Source: UWMA-0277 sp965183885 (lineage in GTDB: Bacteria; Bacteroidota; Bacteroidia; Flavobacteriales; BACL11). Taken from it: a stretch of 64,000 nucleotides of DNA. Location: assembly GCA_965183885.1 (NCBI GenBank), contig OZ238992.1:186001-250000 (forward strand). The letters are read 5' to 3'. Of this stretch, positions 41,046 to 50,547 are shown one piece after another. Numbering within the stretch: position 1 is the first letter of the stretch; the number at the start of each line of letters is the position of its first letter. Below the pieces are notes generated by a model that was given only the letters and a program-made list of their open reading frames with translations, did not search any database and was not told the origin of the DNA. Position numbers and translations under genes: made by a program.

Positions 41046-42380
41046 ATGAGAAAACTATTTTTCTTATTAGCACTACCTCTATCAACTTTAGGGCAAACTA
41101 TTAATATTGACACAACAATAGAGTTAAGCCCTTTATATAGTGGAAACGGAAATCAAATTATAACTTTAGAAAATGAAAAGATATTTATCACAACAGCAAA
41201 ATGTAATGGATCACTAAATACATGTAATATTTATACAACAAAGAAAGAAAATGGAATCTTTTCTCCTTTCCAAAACATAACCCCTCCATCAGTTTTAATA
41301 TCTGAATTTGATATAACAAATAGAGGCGATTCAATTTATATCTTACTTCTACATGGGAATACTCTTTCTCTAATTAAATCTACTGACGGTGGAAATACTT
41401 TTTCAGATACAATTAATATTTCACAATATTCATTTTTAATCTCTATTGACAACATCTCTATCGAACTAAATAACAATGGTGATCCTATTATAGGCTACAT
41501 AAGAAAAGACCCCTATATTACAGAATTGATTGTAAAAACATCAACTGATAGGGGTGAATCTTGGCTTCCAGGAATTGACGTTAGCGATTCTGACTTTGGA
41601 TTTTTTGCCAGTAGTAGTATTGATTTTATTTTTCATAATAATGACACATACATATTATATCAAGAAATAGATAATAACTTAACTAACACCTACTCATTTA
41701 TACGAAAATCAACTGATTTTGGATTAAGTTTTTCAAGTAAGAGAATGATAACCGATTCTCTTTGGAATGGCTACCCTACTGGGACTGCAGGCATAAGCGG
41801 CGATATATATATGGATTCAATATTTGTTGCTTTCACAGCAAGAAACACTAATTCTTCTGCTATTAAGCTTGTAAAGTCCACAGCTCATATTAACGACCTC
41901 AACTTCACCTCAAACAGTAGATTAACCAACCCAATTAATAATTTATCTCCATGGGGAACAGAAAAATATCCTAAAGTTATTGCTGTCAATAATTTTCTTG
42001 CAGTCATTTATTGTGGGAAAATACTTAATCATAGACTTAATGTTTATTTAAGTTATTATCAAAACAACTTAAATAGCTTTAGCCAACCAATACTTATTTC
42101 CGACACTAGTATTTACAGTGAACCGAAATTACTTGATATTAATAATACTAATAATAAAATTCATTTATCCTATTTTAGCGGAAATGGAACAGCCTACCAA
42201 ACTTACCAACAATTAAGCATAAATGGATTTAATTTAGGCAATATTAATCATAATATAAAAGAAAAAACCTTATCAAGAATAACAAACATCTTAGGACAAG
42301 AAACTTTGCCTAAGAAGAACACCCCACTTTTTTATATTTATAATAATGGTACAGTTGAGAAACGAATAATTATTGAATAA
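41046..42380 (+). CDS. Secreted BNR-repeat (sialidase-fold-like) protein with short T9SS-like tail
   Basis: A 444-aa exported protein (signal LFFLLALPLSTLGQ) with Asp-box/BNR repeats: STDGGNTFSD (about 116-125), STDRGESWLPG and STDFGLSFSSK, which suggest a beta-propeller. The catalytic Arg triad of sialidases is not clear. The C-terminus LSRITNILGQETLPKKN...LFYIYNNGTVEKRIIIE is a compact tail of the T9SS type shared with the protein at 59279. Its target is unknown. It is divergent from the subtilase. Confidence 0.8.
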   Translation: MRKLFFLLALPLSTLGQTINIDTTIELSPLYSGNGNQIITLENEKIFITTAKCNGSLNTCNIYTTKKENGIFSPFQNITPPSVLISEFDITNRGDSIYILLLHGNTLSLIKSTDGGNTFSDTINISQYSFLISIDNISIELNNNGDPIIGYIRKDPYITELIVKTSTDRGESWLPGIDVSDSDFGFFASSSIDFIFHNNDTYILYQEIDNNLTNTYSFIRKSTDFGLSFSSKRMITDSLWNGYPTGTAGISGDIYMDSIFVAFTARNTNSSAIKLVKSTAHINDLNFTSNSRLTNPINNLSPWGTEKYPKVIAVNNFLAVIYCGKILNHRLNVYLSYYQNNLNSFSQPILISDTSIYSEPKLLDINNTNNKIHLSYFSGNGTAYQTYQQLSINGFNLGNINHNIKEKTLSRITNILGQETLPKKNTPLFYIYNNGTVEKRIIIE

Positions 42381-42428
42381 AACAAAAGGCTTCTAATAAT
42401 ACTATTCTTCTTGCTCTTTCTAAAAAAA

Positions 42429-44198
42429 TTACATTCTATCAGGAACGCCAGCACCCAATAAACGCATAGCTATTTTTACCACCTCAGCAATTTGTTTAGC
42501 CAATGCCACACGGTAATTGATAAGCTCAACACTATCAGCGTTTAATATAGAAGTTGACTGATAATAATTATTAAACTCTTTTACTAAATCATAAGTATAA
42601 TTTGCAATAAGTGCAGGACTATAATTTGCTGCTGCTTCTTGTATTGTATTAGGGAAAGCAGTTAACAATTTTATAAGCTCCTGTTCCTTAGCTGTCATCT
42701 TAACAGCAGCAGGCAATACTATTTCAGCTTTATGCTTGCGTAAAATAGACTGAATACGAGCATAAGTATATTGTATAAACGGCCCAGTATTCCCGTTAAA
42801 ATCAATTGATTCCTCAGGGTTAAAAAGCATACGTTTTTTAGGATCAACCTTTAGCATAAAATACTTAAGCGCTCCCATACCTACAGTTTCATAAAGTGCA
42901 TCTGCCTCAGCATCACTCATTCCTTCCAACTTACCTAATTCCTGAGCAATATTTTTAGCTGTACTCACCATCTCTTCCATTAAATCATCTGCATCTACAA
43001 CAGTTCCTTCACGAGATTTCATTTTACCAGAAGGTAAATCTACCATACCATAAGACAAATGATAACAACTTTTTGCCCAAGAATAGCCCAATTTATCTAG
43101 AATTAAGAATAACACTTTAAAATGATAATCTTGTTCATTACCCACAGTATAAGCCATATTTGAGAAAGAAAAATCTTCATGACGTTGTATAGCAGTACCA
43201 ATATCTTGTGTCATATAAACAGCAGTACCATCCGAGCGTAAAATTATCTTTTCATCCAATCCTTCAGCTGATAAGTCAATCCATACTGACCCATCCTCTT
43301 TTTTATAGAACACTCCCTTTTTAAGACCAATTTCAACTACTTTTTTACCTAAAAGGTAAGTCTCACTCTCATAGTAGTTTTTATCAAAATCAACTCCCAA
43401 ACGACCATATGTACTGGTAAATCCATCGTATACCCAGGCATTCATCTTTTCCCAAAGTGCTCTTACCTCAGCATCTTTTGCTTCCCATTTTACTAGCATC
43501 TCTTGTGCCTTAATAAAAATAGGAGCTTCTTTTTCTGCTTGCTCCTTATCCATCCCAGAAGCAAGTAAATCAGCTACTTCTTTTTTATAATGCTTATCAA
43601 ACTCTACATAATATTTTCCTACAAAATGATCTCCTTTTAATCCAGTACTTTCAGGCGTTTCATTATCCCCATACTCCTGCCAAGCAATCATTGATTTACA
43701 GATATGTATTCCTCTATCATTTATAACCTGAACCTTCTTTACATTTTTTCCACTTGCTTTAATAATTTCAGCAACTGAATAACCAAGCAAATTATTTCTA
43801 ATATGTCCTAAATGCAAAGGTTTATTAGTATTAGGAGATGAATATTCTACCAAATAAGTAGGTGCATTTTCATCTGCTGCTAACACTCCATAGTCAGCAA
43901 TATTATAAGCCTGAATAAATTGATTGTACCAAAAGTCAGATGAAATTTCTAAATTTAAGAAACCTTTTACGACATTAAAATCTACTACCTCACTTAGCTT
44001 TTCTTTCAGATAGTTCCCTATTTCTTCAGCTGTTTGTTCTGGTCCTTTTTTTGAAGCCCTCAACAATGGAAATACTACTAAAGTTATATCTCCTTCAAAA
44101 TCCTTTCTCGTTTTTTGAAATTGTATACTTTGTTCTGTAGCTGAATATAATTCAGCCAAGCACTTTTCTATTTCCTGTTTTAAAATTTCTTCTATCAT
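42429..44198 (-). CDS. argS: Arginyl-tRNA synthetase
   Basis: Class I synthetase, 589 aa from the Met at 44198 (MIEEILKQEIEKCLAEL). It has the Add1 N-terminal domain, the SSPNTNKPLHLGHIRNN motif (HIGH-type HLGH), MVDLPSGKMKSREG, and the C-terminal DALR anticodon domain (PFIQYTYARIQSI, ending LLGAGVPDRM). The frame is open to 44237, but the chosen start overlaps the upstream stop by 1 nt. It is co-transcribed with two guanidino-group hydrolase-like genes. Confidence 0.97.
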   Translation of the reverse strand: MIEEILKQEIEKCLAELYSATEQSIQFQKTRKDFEGDITLVVFPLLRASKKGPEQTAEEIGNYLKEKLSEVVDFNVVKGFLNLEISSDFWYNQFIQAYNIADYGVLAADENAPTYLVEYSSPNTNKPLHLGHIRNNLLGYSVAEIIKASGKNVKKVQVINDRGIHICKSMIAWQEYGDNETPESTGLKGDHFVGKYYVEFDKHYKKEVADLLASGMDKEQAEKEAPIFIKAQEMLVKWEAKDAEVRALWEKMNAWVYDGFTSTYGRLGVDFDKNYYESETYLLGKKVVEIGLKKGVFYKKEDGSVWIDLSAEGLDEKIILRSDGTAVYMTQDIGTAIQRHEDFSFSNMAYTVGNEQDYHFKVLFLILDKLGYSWAKSCYHLSYGMVDLPSGKMKSREGTVVDADDLMEEMVSTAKNIAQELGKLEGMSDAEADALYETVGMGALKYFMLKVDPKKRMLFNPEESIDFNGNTGPFIQYTYARIQSILRKHKAEIVLPAAVKMTAKEQELIKLLTAFPNTIQEAAANYSPALIANYTYDLVKEFNNYYQSTSILNADSVELINYRVALAKQIAEVVKIAMRLLGAGVPDRM

Positions 44199-45133
44199 TA
44201 CTTTTGTTTTGGTAAAAATATCTCTGCCATCATACATCGTGCACTACCTCCACCACAAGCTTCTATAGTATCGAGCGAACTGTATATAATAGGACAATGT
44301 TTTTCAATTGCTGTTACTTGTTCTTTTGTTAAGCTTTGGTAAGCTGAGTTAGACATTACAAGGTATGGTTTATCTCCCATTACTTGTAACATATTTCCTG
44401 CAAACCTATGTTTTTGATCTTCTGATATTTCAATAATTTCTTTTCCTGTTTCTTTTAAACTATCAATTACATGCTCTCTTTCATTAGCATCATCAATAGT
44501 ATCCAAACATATTACTGCAAACTTATCGGCTACACACATCATTACATTAGTATGATAAATTGCTAAACGCTCTCCATTTACATCTTGGTTTGCCGTAAAA
44601 CAAACAGGCCTGTACCCAAACTCTTCACAAAACTGCATTACAGCAATTTCATCGGTACGGATAGAAATAGCAGCATAACAAATCTTATTCTCTCTATCCA
44701 GTATCATACTTCCTGTACCTTCTAAATATTTCTCATGCTCTTCAAATTCGGTAAAGTCTTTTATTCCTTCAATTTTAAAGCCATAATCATCAACCAAGGT
44801 ATCAAAAATATCTTCTCTCCTTTCATCTCTTCTATTTTCAGCACACATTGGGTACAAACCTACCACTGCATCAGCATGAAAAGACACCCAATTATTTGGA
44901 AAAATAGAGTCAGGGGTGTCAGGAGTTTTAGTATCTTCTATTACAACAACATTTACGCCTTTACTTTCTAGTTTTTCTACAAAAGCATTAAACTCATTCA
45001 AAGCATTTTCTTGAGTTTGCTCAGGAGTTAAATTATCTAATACCTGCTGATAATAATTATTTACAGCCGTTTGCTCGTTATATCTAAAGCCAACTGGCTT
45101 TATCATCATTATACTATTTGTAATCTGTTTCAT
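44198..45133 (-). CDS. ctlX: CtlX-type citrulline hydrolase / arginine deiminase-related protein
   Basis: A 311-aa protein of the guanidino-group-modifying superfamily starting MKQITNSIMMIKPVGFRYNEQT. Features are TPDSIFPNNWVSFH (about 76-89), FEGTGSM-like YLEGTGSMILD (substrate-binding region), and the C-terminal catalytic-Cys segment ACGGGSARCMMAEIFLP. This matches citrulline-utilisation hydrolases (CtlX) of Bacteroidota. The Met at 45133 is preferred over 45166, because the upstream frame runs into the preceding gene. Confidence 0.87.
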   Translation of the reverse strand: MKQITNSIMMIKPVGFRYNEQTAVNNYYQQVLDNLTPEQTQENALNEFNAFVEKLESKGVNVVVIEDTKTPDTPDSIFPNNWVSFHADAVVGLYPMCAENRRDERREDIFDTLVDDYGFKIEGIKDFTEFEEHEKYLEGTGSMILDRENKICYAAISIRTDEIAVMQFCEEFGYRPVCFTANQDVNGERLAIYHTNVMMCVADKFAVICLDTIDDANEREHVIDSLKETGKEIIEISEDQKHRFAGNMLQVMGDKPYLVMSNSAYQSLTKEQVTAIEKHCPIIYSSLDTIEACGGGSARCMMAEIFLPKQK

Positions 45134-45135
45134 TT

Positions 45136-46050
45136 CTATTCTCTTATTAATGGTATTGTTGAACATCTTAATAAACCTTCCATTTTTGCAATTTCTGCAT
45201 AAGGTACTTCTTCAACAATAAAGCCTTTTGCTCTTAATACAGTATTAAGTCTTGTAAATCCTTTTTCTGATATAATCACTTCTTCTGAAATTGAAAATAC
45301 ATTAGAATTCATATTGTACATTTCTTCTTTGCTTATTTCAATTATATTATCAGCTCCAAAATAATCTATTAGGAACTTAACATCTACTTCATTCTTAAAT
45401 CCTCCCCTATAAAGTATTGCTTTATCTTTTCCTATAGGTTGAAAACAACAATCTAAATGCAAAGCATTTTCTCTAGGATCAATATCCGATTTATTCAGCT
45501 CAAACCCTTTTACTGTTCTATTTGGAAAAGTAGTTACTAAAAAATCAAGCCCTGCTCTATTGGTTCTGGCAACTGTATAACTTTCAAAATCTTCTTTTTC
45601 AGAATAACCAACAAAAATATATTCATTCCAAGGCATTACATCTCCTCCTTCTGCTCTGGCATGTACTGGCATTTTTATTTTATGTGCTTCTGCTATCTGG
45701 TTTAAAACAATATTGATTGCTCCAAACTCCTCTTTTCTATCTTCAATAATATTTGGTATTACCAACTTATCATCAATTACAAAAGCAATATCACGCGAAA
45801 AAATCTGATTCAACCCCTTTATATTTTCAGGTCTAAAAACCTCAACATTATATTTATTAAAAATAGCAACTAAGGCATCCATTTCAAGTACACAATCCTC
45901 ATTTTTAGGATAAGTACCTGCTAACACATGTTCTTTCGACTTAGGATCATAACATTCCTCAATTTTTGGAGTTCCTCCAAAATCATCAGCTATACCTACT
46001 ACTACAGCCTTTAGCTTAGCAGTTTCATTTACTATATTTATCTTCATCAT
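45136..46050 (-). CDS. Dimethylarginine dimethylaminohydrolase/amidinotransferase-like protein
   Basis: A second member of the same beta/alpha-propeller superfamily, 304 aa. It starts at one of two adjacent Met codons (46050 or 46047). It has IFSRDIAFVID (Asp near 92), HARAEGGDVMPWNEYIFVG (EGGD substrate motif), the catalytic His in LHLDCCFQPIG, and the C-terminal active Cys in EGLLRCSTIPLIRE. The ligand set is complete, so it should be catalytic; whether it acts on arginine, methylarginine or another guanidine is not clear. It is the first gene of the operon with ctlX and argS and has a promoter box 8 nt upstream. Confidence 0.85.
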   Translation of the reverse strand: MMKINIVNETAKLKAVVVGIADDFGGTPKIEECYDPKSKEHVLAGTYPKNEDCVLEMDALVAIFNKYNVEVFRPENIKGLNQIFSRDIAFVIDDKLVIPNIIEDRKEEFGAINIVLNQIAEAHKIKMPVHARAEGGDVMPWNEYIFVGYSEKEDFESYTVARTNRAGLDFLVTTFPNRTVKGFELNKSDIDPRENALHLDCCFQPIGKDKAILYRGGFKNEVDVKFLIDYFGADNIIEISKEEMYNMNSNVFSISEEVIISEKGFTRLNTVLRAKGFIVEEVPYAEIAKMEGLLRCSTIPLIRE

Positions 46051-46058
46051 AATTGCTG

Positions 46059-46066
46059 CAAATTTA
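46059..46066 (-). promoter_or_regulatory. TAnnTTTG box of the DDAH-like/ctlX/argS operon
   Basis: TAAATTTG on the minus strand, ending 8 nt before the ATG at 46050, which gives a leader of only a few nt. Confidence 0.5.
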
Positions 46067-46181
46067 ATTAAGAACATGCTATTTTGTATTCAAATTTGAA
46101 TTTGTTTTAAGAAGCTTAATTTATTAACAATTTAATGGGAAAATATTAGTTACTACTCCTACTGCTATTCAAATGTATTTG

Positions 46182-46189
46182 TATTTTTG
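46182..46189 (+). promoter_or_regulatory. TAnnTTTG box of ftsK
   Basis: TATTTTTG, ending 8 nt before the ftsK ATG at 46198. Confidence 0.55.
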
Positions 46190-46197
46190 AAAACAAT

Positions 46198-48609
46198 ATG
46201 GCTAAAAAGAAACTAAAACTAAAAAAATCAAAATCTTTCAAATTTGATTCAATAACAGCTCCTTTCAAGGATGCTAATAATCAAAAAATATTTGCTGCAG
46301 GATTAATTCTAATTGCTATTTATCTATTCATTGCTTTTATTTCTTTCTTTTTTCAATGGGAGGCCGATGACAGCCTAGTTTCAGGAAAAGACTTATCAGA
46401 AGTTATTACTGAAAAAAAGATAAATAATTCTATTGGTGGTATTGGCGCTTGGTTTTCTAACCTATTTATAAAATTATGGTTTGGACTAGCAGCTTTATTT
46501 ATTCCTTTATTTTCCTTACTTGCTGGAGCAAAAATTTTAGGATTTAAAAAATACAATCTTAGTAGTTTCATTTTTAACGGAATATTAGGAATGATAATTC
46601 TTCCTGTATTTATTCGTCATTTCTTTAATGGCACCATTACTGCAGGTGGTATAGGAATCTATACAGATGATTTATTGTGTTCAGCCTTAGGAACTGTAGG
46701 AACATCCTTGTTACTCATCACAATTACACTAGTTTATTTAATCATCTCTTTTAATATTACAAGTGAAAAGGTTCAGCTTTTTATTAATAAAATAAAACCT
46801 GAAGCTAGAGAAAAAGATAATGTTCCTGAGCAAGAAACAACACTAGAAAACAATACAAGAACTCCTTTCAGCACACCAGAAACAGCTCCTATAATTGAAG
46901 AAAAAGCTATTGAAGATTTAAGTGCTACTCCAGCTCCAGATATAAAGGTTGATTTAGAACCAACAATAGTTGCAACACCTACTCCTCAAGTAAAAGAAGA
47001 AGCAAAGGATGGGGACCTAGGAATGAAAATTAAGGCTGCAGAAACAGAGGAAGTACTTAGTAAAACTGAAATTGAGAAAAAACTAAAAGAATTAGGAGAT
47101 TATGACCCTACTCTTGAGCTTTCACAATATAAAATGCCTAGGGTTGATTTACTAAATGACTATGGAGGAGGAAAAATTGAAGTTAATAAAGAAGAACTTG
47201 AGAACAATAAAAACAGAATTGTAGAAACTCTAGGACATTATAAGATTGGTATTGCATCAATTTCTGCAACTGTAGGACCTACAATTACTTTGTATGAAAT
47301 AGTTCCTGAAGCAGGTATCAGAATATCAAAAATTAAGAACCTAGAAGACGATATTGCTTTAAGTTTAGCTGCAGAAGGAATTAGAATTATTGCTCCAATA
47401 CCAGGAAGAGGAACTATAGGTATTGAAGTACCTAATAAAACAAAGAATACTGTTTCTATGCTTGAGGTATTGAAGTCTGAGAAATTCCAGAATAGTGATA
47501 TGGCCTTGCCTATTGCATTTGGAAAAACAATATCCAATGAAACCTTTGTTGTTGATTTAGCTAAAATGCCTCACTTACTTATGGCAGGAGCAACAGGACA
47601 AGGAAAATCTGTAGGACTAAATGCAATACTAGCTTCATTACTCTATAAAAAACATCCTTCACAAGTAAAATTTGTACTTGTAGACCCTAAAAAAGTAGAG
47701 CTAACTCTATTTAATAAAATTGAACGTCATTACTTAGCAAAACTTCCTGATGAAGAAGAAGCTATTATTACAGACACTAAAAAAGTAGTAAAGACCGTAA
47801 ATTCTTTATGTATAGAGATGGATGAGCGCTATGAGCTTTGTAAAGCTGCTCAGTGCCGTAATATTAAAGAATACAATGCTAAATTTATTTCAAGAAAACT
47901 AAACCCTAATGATGGGCATCGCTATTTACCTTATATTGTATTAGTTATTGATGAGTTTGCGGATTTAATAATGACAGCAGGAAAAGAGATTGAAACCCCT
48001 ATTGCACGATTAGCACAATTAGCTCGTGCTATTGGTATACATTTAATTGTTGCCACACAACGTCCATCAGTAAATGTTATTACTGGTATTATTAAGGCAA
48101 ACTTCCCTGCAAGGGTTGCTTTCCGTGTTACTTCATCAACTGACTCCAGAACTATTATGGATAGTAAAGGAGCTGAACAATTAATTGGTATGGGAGATAT
48201 GCTTATATCCACAGGAAGTGATTTAACACGATTACAGTGTGCCTTTATTGATACTCCAGAAGTAGAGCGTATTTGTGAATTTATTGGTTCACAAAGAGCC
48301 TATCCTCAAGCACACATGCTGCCAGAATACGAAGGAGAAGCTGAAGCTGTGGGTGGTAAAACTGACCTTGATGATAAAGACGCTATGTTTGAAGACGCAG
48401 CAGCGGTAGTCGTACAACATCAATCAGGATCAACATCATTAATACAAAGAAAACTACGCCTAGGGTACAACCGTGCTGGAAGAATTATTGACCAATTAGA
48501 AGCTGCTGGAATTGTAGGAGCATTTGAAGGGAGTAAAGCCAGAAAAGTATTAGTACGCGATGAAATGGAACTAGAAGAATTATTAAGAAACTTAAATAAC
48601 AATGAATAA
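46198..48609 (+). CDS. ftsK: FtsK/SpoIIIE DNA translocase
   Basis: Septal DNA pump for chromosome segregation. The 803-aa protein has a basic N-terminus (AKKKLKLKKSKSF), four membrane helices (about 30-190), a Pro/Glu-rich linker (about 200-290) and the motor domain with Walker A GATGQGKSVGLN (about 463-474) and Walker B VLVIDEFADLIM. The C-terminal gamma winged-helix (SLIQRKLRLGYNRAGRIIDQLE, here LRLGYNRAGRIID) reads KOPS-like sequences. Its end overlaps the lolA-like gene by 8 nt. Confidence 0.96.
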   Translation: MAKKKLKLKKSKSFKFDSITAPFKDANNQKIFAAGLILIAIYLFIAFISFFFQWEADDSLVSGKDLSEVITEKKINNSIGGIGAWFSNLFIKLWFGLAALFIPLFSLLAGAKILGFKKYNLSSFIFNGILGMIILPVFIRHFFNGTITAGGIGIYTDDLLCSALGTVGTSLLLITITLVYLIISFNITSEKVQLFINKIKPEAREKDNVPEQETTLENNTRTPFSTPETAPIIEEKAIEDLSATPAPDIKVDLEPTIVATPTPQVKEEAKDGDLGMKIKAAETEEVLSKTEIEKKLKELGDYDPTLELSQYKMPRVDLLNDYGGGKIEVNKEELENNKNRIVETLGHYKIGIASISATVGPTITLYEIVPEAGIRISKIKNLEDDIALSLAAEGIRIIAPIPGRGTIGIEVPNKTKNTVSMLEVLKSEKFQNSDMALPIAFGKTISNETFVVDLAKMPHLLMAGATGQGKSVGLNAILASLLYKKHPSQVKFVLVDPKKVELTLFNKIERHYLAKLPDEEEAIITDTKKVVKTVNSLCIEMDERYELCKAAQCRNIKEYNAKFISRKLNPNDGHRYLPYIVLVIDEFADLIMTAGKEIETPIARLAQLARAIGIHLIVATQRPSVNVITGIIKANFPARVAFRVTSSTDSRTIMDSKGAEQLIGMGDMLISTGSDLTRLQCAFIDTPEVERICEFIGSQRAYPQAHMLPEYEGEAEAVGGKTDLDDKDAMFEDAAAVVVQHQSGSTSLIQRKLRLGYNRAGRIIDQLEAAGIVGAFEGSKARKVLVRDEMELEELLRNLNNNE

Positions 48610-49228
48610 ATTATTAGCAGCTCTATTACTTATAATAAGCAATACTCTTTTTGCTCAGGACCAAGTAGCAAAAGATGTACTTGACAAATTAAGCACTACT
48701 ACAAAAGCCTATGAGAATATGACTATAGCTTTTGATTTCTCCTTTGAAAACACCAGTCAAAATATAAAAGAAACTCAAAAAGGAACTTTAGTATTACAAG
48801 ACAATAGTTTTAGAGTAGAGATGGATGAACAAACCATAATTAATAACGGTACAGACCAATGGGTATACTTAGCCGACATGAATGAGGTGCAAATAATGGA
48901 ACATGACCCTGAAGATGAAATGATGAGTCCGAATAAGCTTTTTACTATTTATGAGAAAGGTTATAAATACGCTTATGTAGGTGCTGAATCTTCAGGAAGA
49001 AAACGCCTACACCTCATTAATTTATTTCCAGAAGAAAGTGGTGCTTTTATGAAAATACAATTAGCAATAGATGCTGCTAAAAACCAATTGAACAAGATTG
49101 TAATGTACGATAAAAATGGAGGTACTTACACCTATTTAGTAACTGCATTTAAAAGTAATACTAGCATAAAACCTTTCATTTTTAATATTGAAGACTACCC
49201 AGGGGTTGAAGTAATTGACTTAAGATAA
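48602..49228 (+). CDS. lolA: LolA-like outer-membrane lipoprotein carrier
   Basis: A 208-aa periplasmic protein with signal peptide NKLLAALLLIISNTLFAQ and the LolA fold signature: VLDKLSTTTKAYENMTIAFDFSF, TQKGTLVLQDNSFRVEM, TDQWVYLADMNEVQIME, and a C-terminal VMYDKNGGTYTYLVTAFKSN. It would ferry lipoproteins to the outer membrane. The 8-nt overlap with ftsK is a frequent arrangement in Bacteroidota. Confidence 0.87.
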   Translation: MNKLLAALLLIISNTLFAQDQVAKDVLDKLSTTTKAYENMTIAFDFSFENTSQNIKETQKGTLVLQDNSFRVEMDEQTIINNGTDQWVYLADMNEVQIMEHDPEDEMMSPNKLFTIYEKGYKYAYVGAESSGRKRLHLINLFPEESGAFMKIQLAIDAAKNQLNKIVMYDKNGGTYTYLVTAFKSNTSIKPFIFNIEDYPGVEVIDLR

Positions 49229-49267
49229 TTTTCATAAGCTTTTTTCTCCCAGTACAATTCCTTTTAA

Positions 49268-50545
49268 TTAACGAATTAATAATACTGAACCTTCTTCTTT
49301 ACGTACAGCTCCCAATTCATCAGTTATTATCATTAGCCAAGGATAAGTACCGACATAACTACCTTCTCCATCCCAGTATTCATTAATATTCTCCGAGACA
49401 AATATTTCCTGTCCCCATCTATTAAAAATAATAAACTTATAAGACTTATACTTATCCATACGCATTCCTTTTGGACCAAATAAATCATTAATACCATCTC
49501 CATTTGGAGTAAAAGAAGTTGCAACATGTATTACAAAGTCATAATTAATCTTTATCATGTTATTAGTTGAATCTATACATTGATTTGTATCAGAAACTAT
49601 AAGTAATACTTCGTAAAGACCTGGGTCATCAAAAGCATGTAACGGATTAGTTAAATTACTAAATTCAGAATCCCCAAAGTCCCAATACGATTCTTCAATA
49701 TTTTCAGAAGTATTTGTAAATTCAATTTCTGGGTTTAATGTTGATGCTACATAAGTATTAAAAGTAAAGCTTGCTAAAGGGTTATTATGGATAGTAAATT
49801 CTTTATTTATTGTATCAGAGCAACCAAAGCTAGACTGAGCAATAAGCTGTGTATTGTATTTCCCTACCTTATCATAAGTATACTCAACAGTATCTTTATT
49901 AGCTACACCCCATTCTGAAGAGTACCAGATTTTCGAAAAAATACTTCCTGAATATACTGTAGAATTATCAATAAAATAAGTAGGTCTATTAACACATATC
50001 TGATTAATATTAAAGTCTGCTACTGGGTTTTGGAGAACCTCAACATTTATACTATTACTACTATTTTGACATCCATTTGAGTCAATCACTGTAATAAAAT
50101 AATCTCCAGATGTATCAACAATATTTATAGGCCCTAAGGTTCCATTATTCCAAAAACAAGAACTATGTACTGAAGTTATTGCTAACTCAAGCTGTTCTCC
50201 CTCACAGATTTTACTTGAATCTGCAGCAGAAATTATTGGATATGGTAAAGGATGTATTTCTAAAAATAGACTATCACTACTACTACAACCATTAATATTT
50301 GTTTTTTTAACGATAAGCTTTACTAGTTCTGCTTCTGGAAAATCAACAACTATATGCTCTGTCCCACTACCAGAGATAATTGTAGCACTTGTGTTATTTC
50401 CCTCAATAACCCAATCATATATTGCCCCATTAGTGAAAGGGATTGAAAAATCATAACTCTCTCCCTTACAAAGATGTATAACACCTTGTGCCTTTAGCTG
50501 GCTTAATGATATAAAAAACATTATGACTACTAGTAGTCTATTCAT
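49268..50545 (-). CDS. Secreted PKD-domain protein with gliding-motility-type (CHU_C) C-terminus
   Basis: A 425-aa exported protein: signal VVIMFFISLSQLKAQG, Ig/PKD-like beta domains with paired Cys (CKGESYDFSIPF; ICVNRPTYFIDNST; SFTFNTYVAST...ESYWDFGDSEFSNLTNPLHAF, the YWDFGD PKD motif at about 288-293). The T9SS type B tail FTPNGDGINDLFGPKG...IFNRWGQEIF...WDGEGSYVGTYPWLM covers about 343-425. It is probably attached to or released from the surface by T9SS. It begins 2 nt after the stop of the repeat-protein gene, so the two are co-transcribed. Confidence 0.9.
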   Translation of the reverse strand: MNRLLVVIMFFISLSQLKAQGVIHLCKGESYDFSIPFTNGAIYDWVIEGNNTSATIISGSGTEHIVVDFPEAELVKLIVKKTNINGCSSSDSLFLEIHPLPYPIISAADSSKICEGEQLELAITSVHSSCFWNNGTLGPINIVDTSGDYFITVIDSNGCQNSSNSINVEVLQNPVADFNINQICVNRPTYFIDNSTVYSGSIFSKIWYSSEWGVANKDTVEYTYDKVGKYNTQLIAQSSFGCSDTINKEFTIHNNPLASFTFNTYVASTLNPEIEFTNTSENIEESYWDFGDSEFSNLTNPLHAFDDPGLYEVLLIVSDTNQCIDSTNNMIKINYDFVIHVATSFTPNGDGINDLFGPKGMRMDKYKSYKFIIFNRWGQEIFVSENINEYWDGEGSYVGTYPWLMIITDELGAVRKEEGSVLLIR

Positions 50546-50547
50546 AT

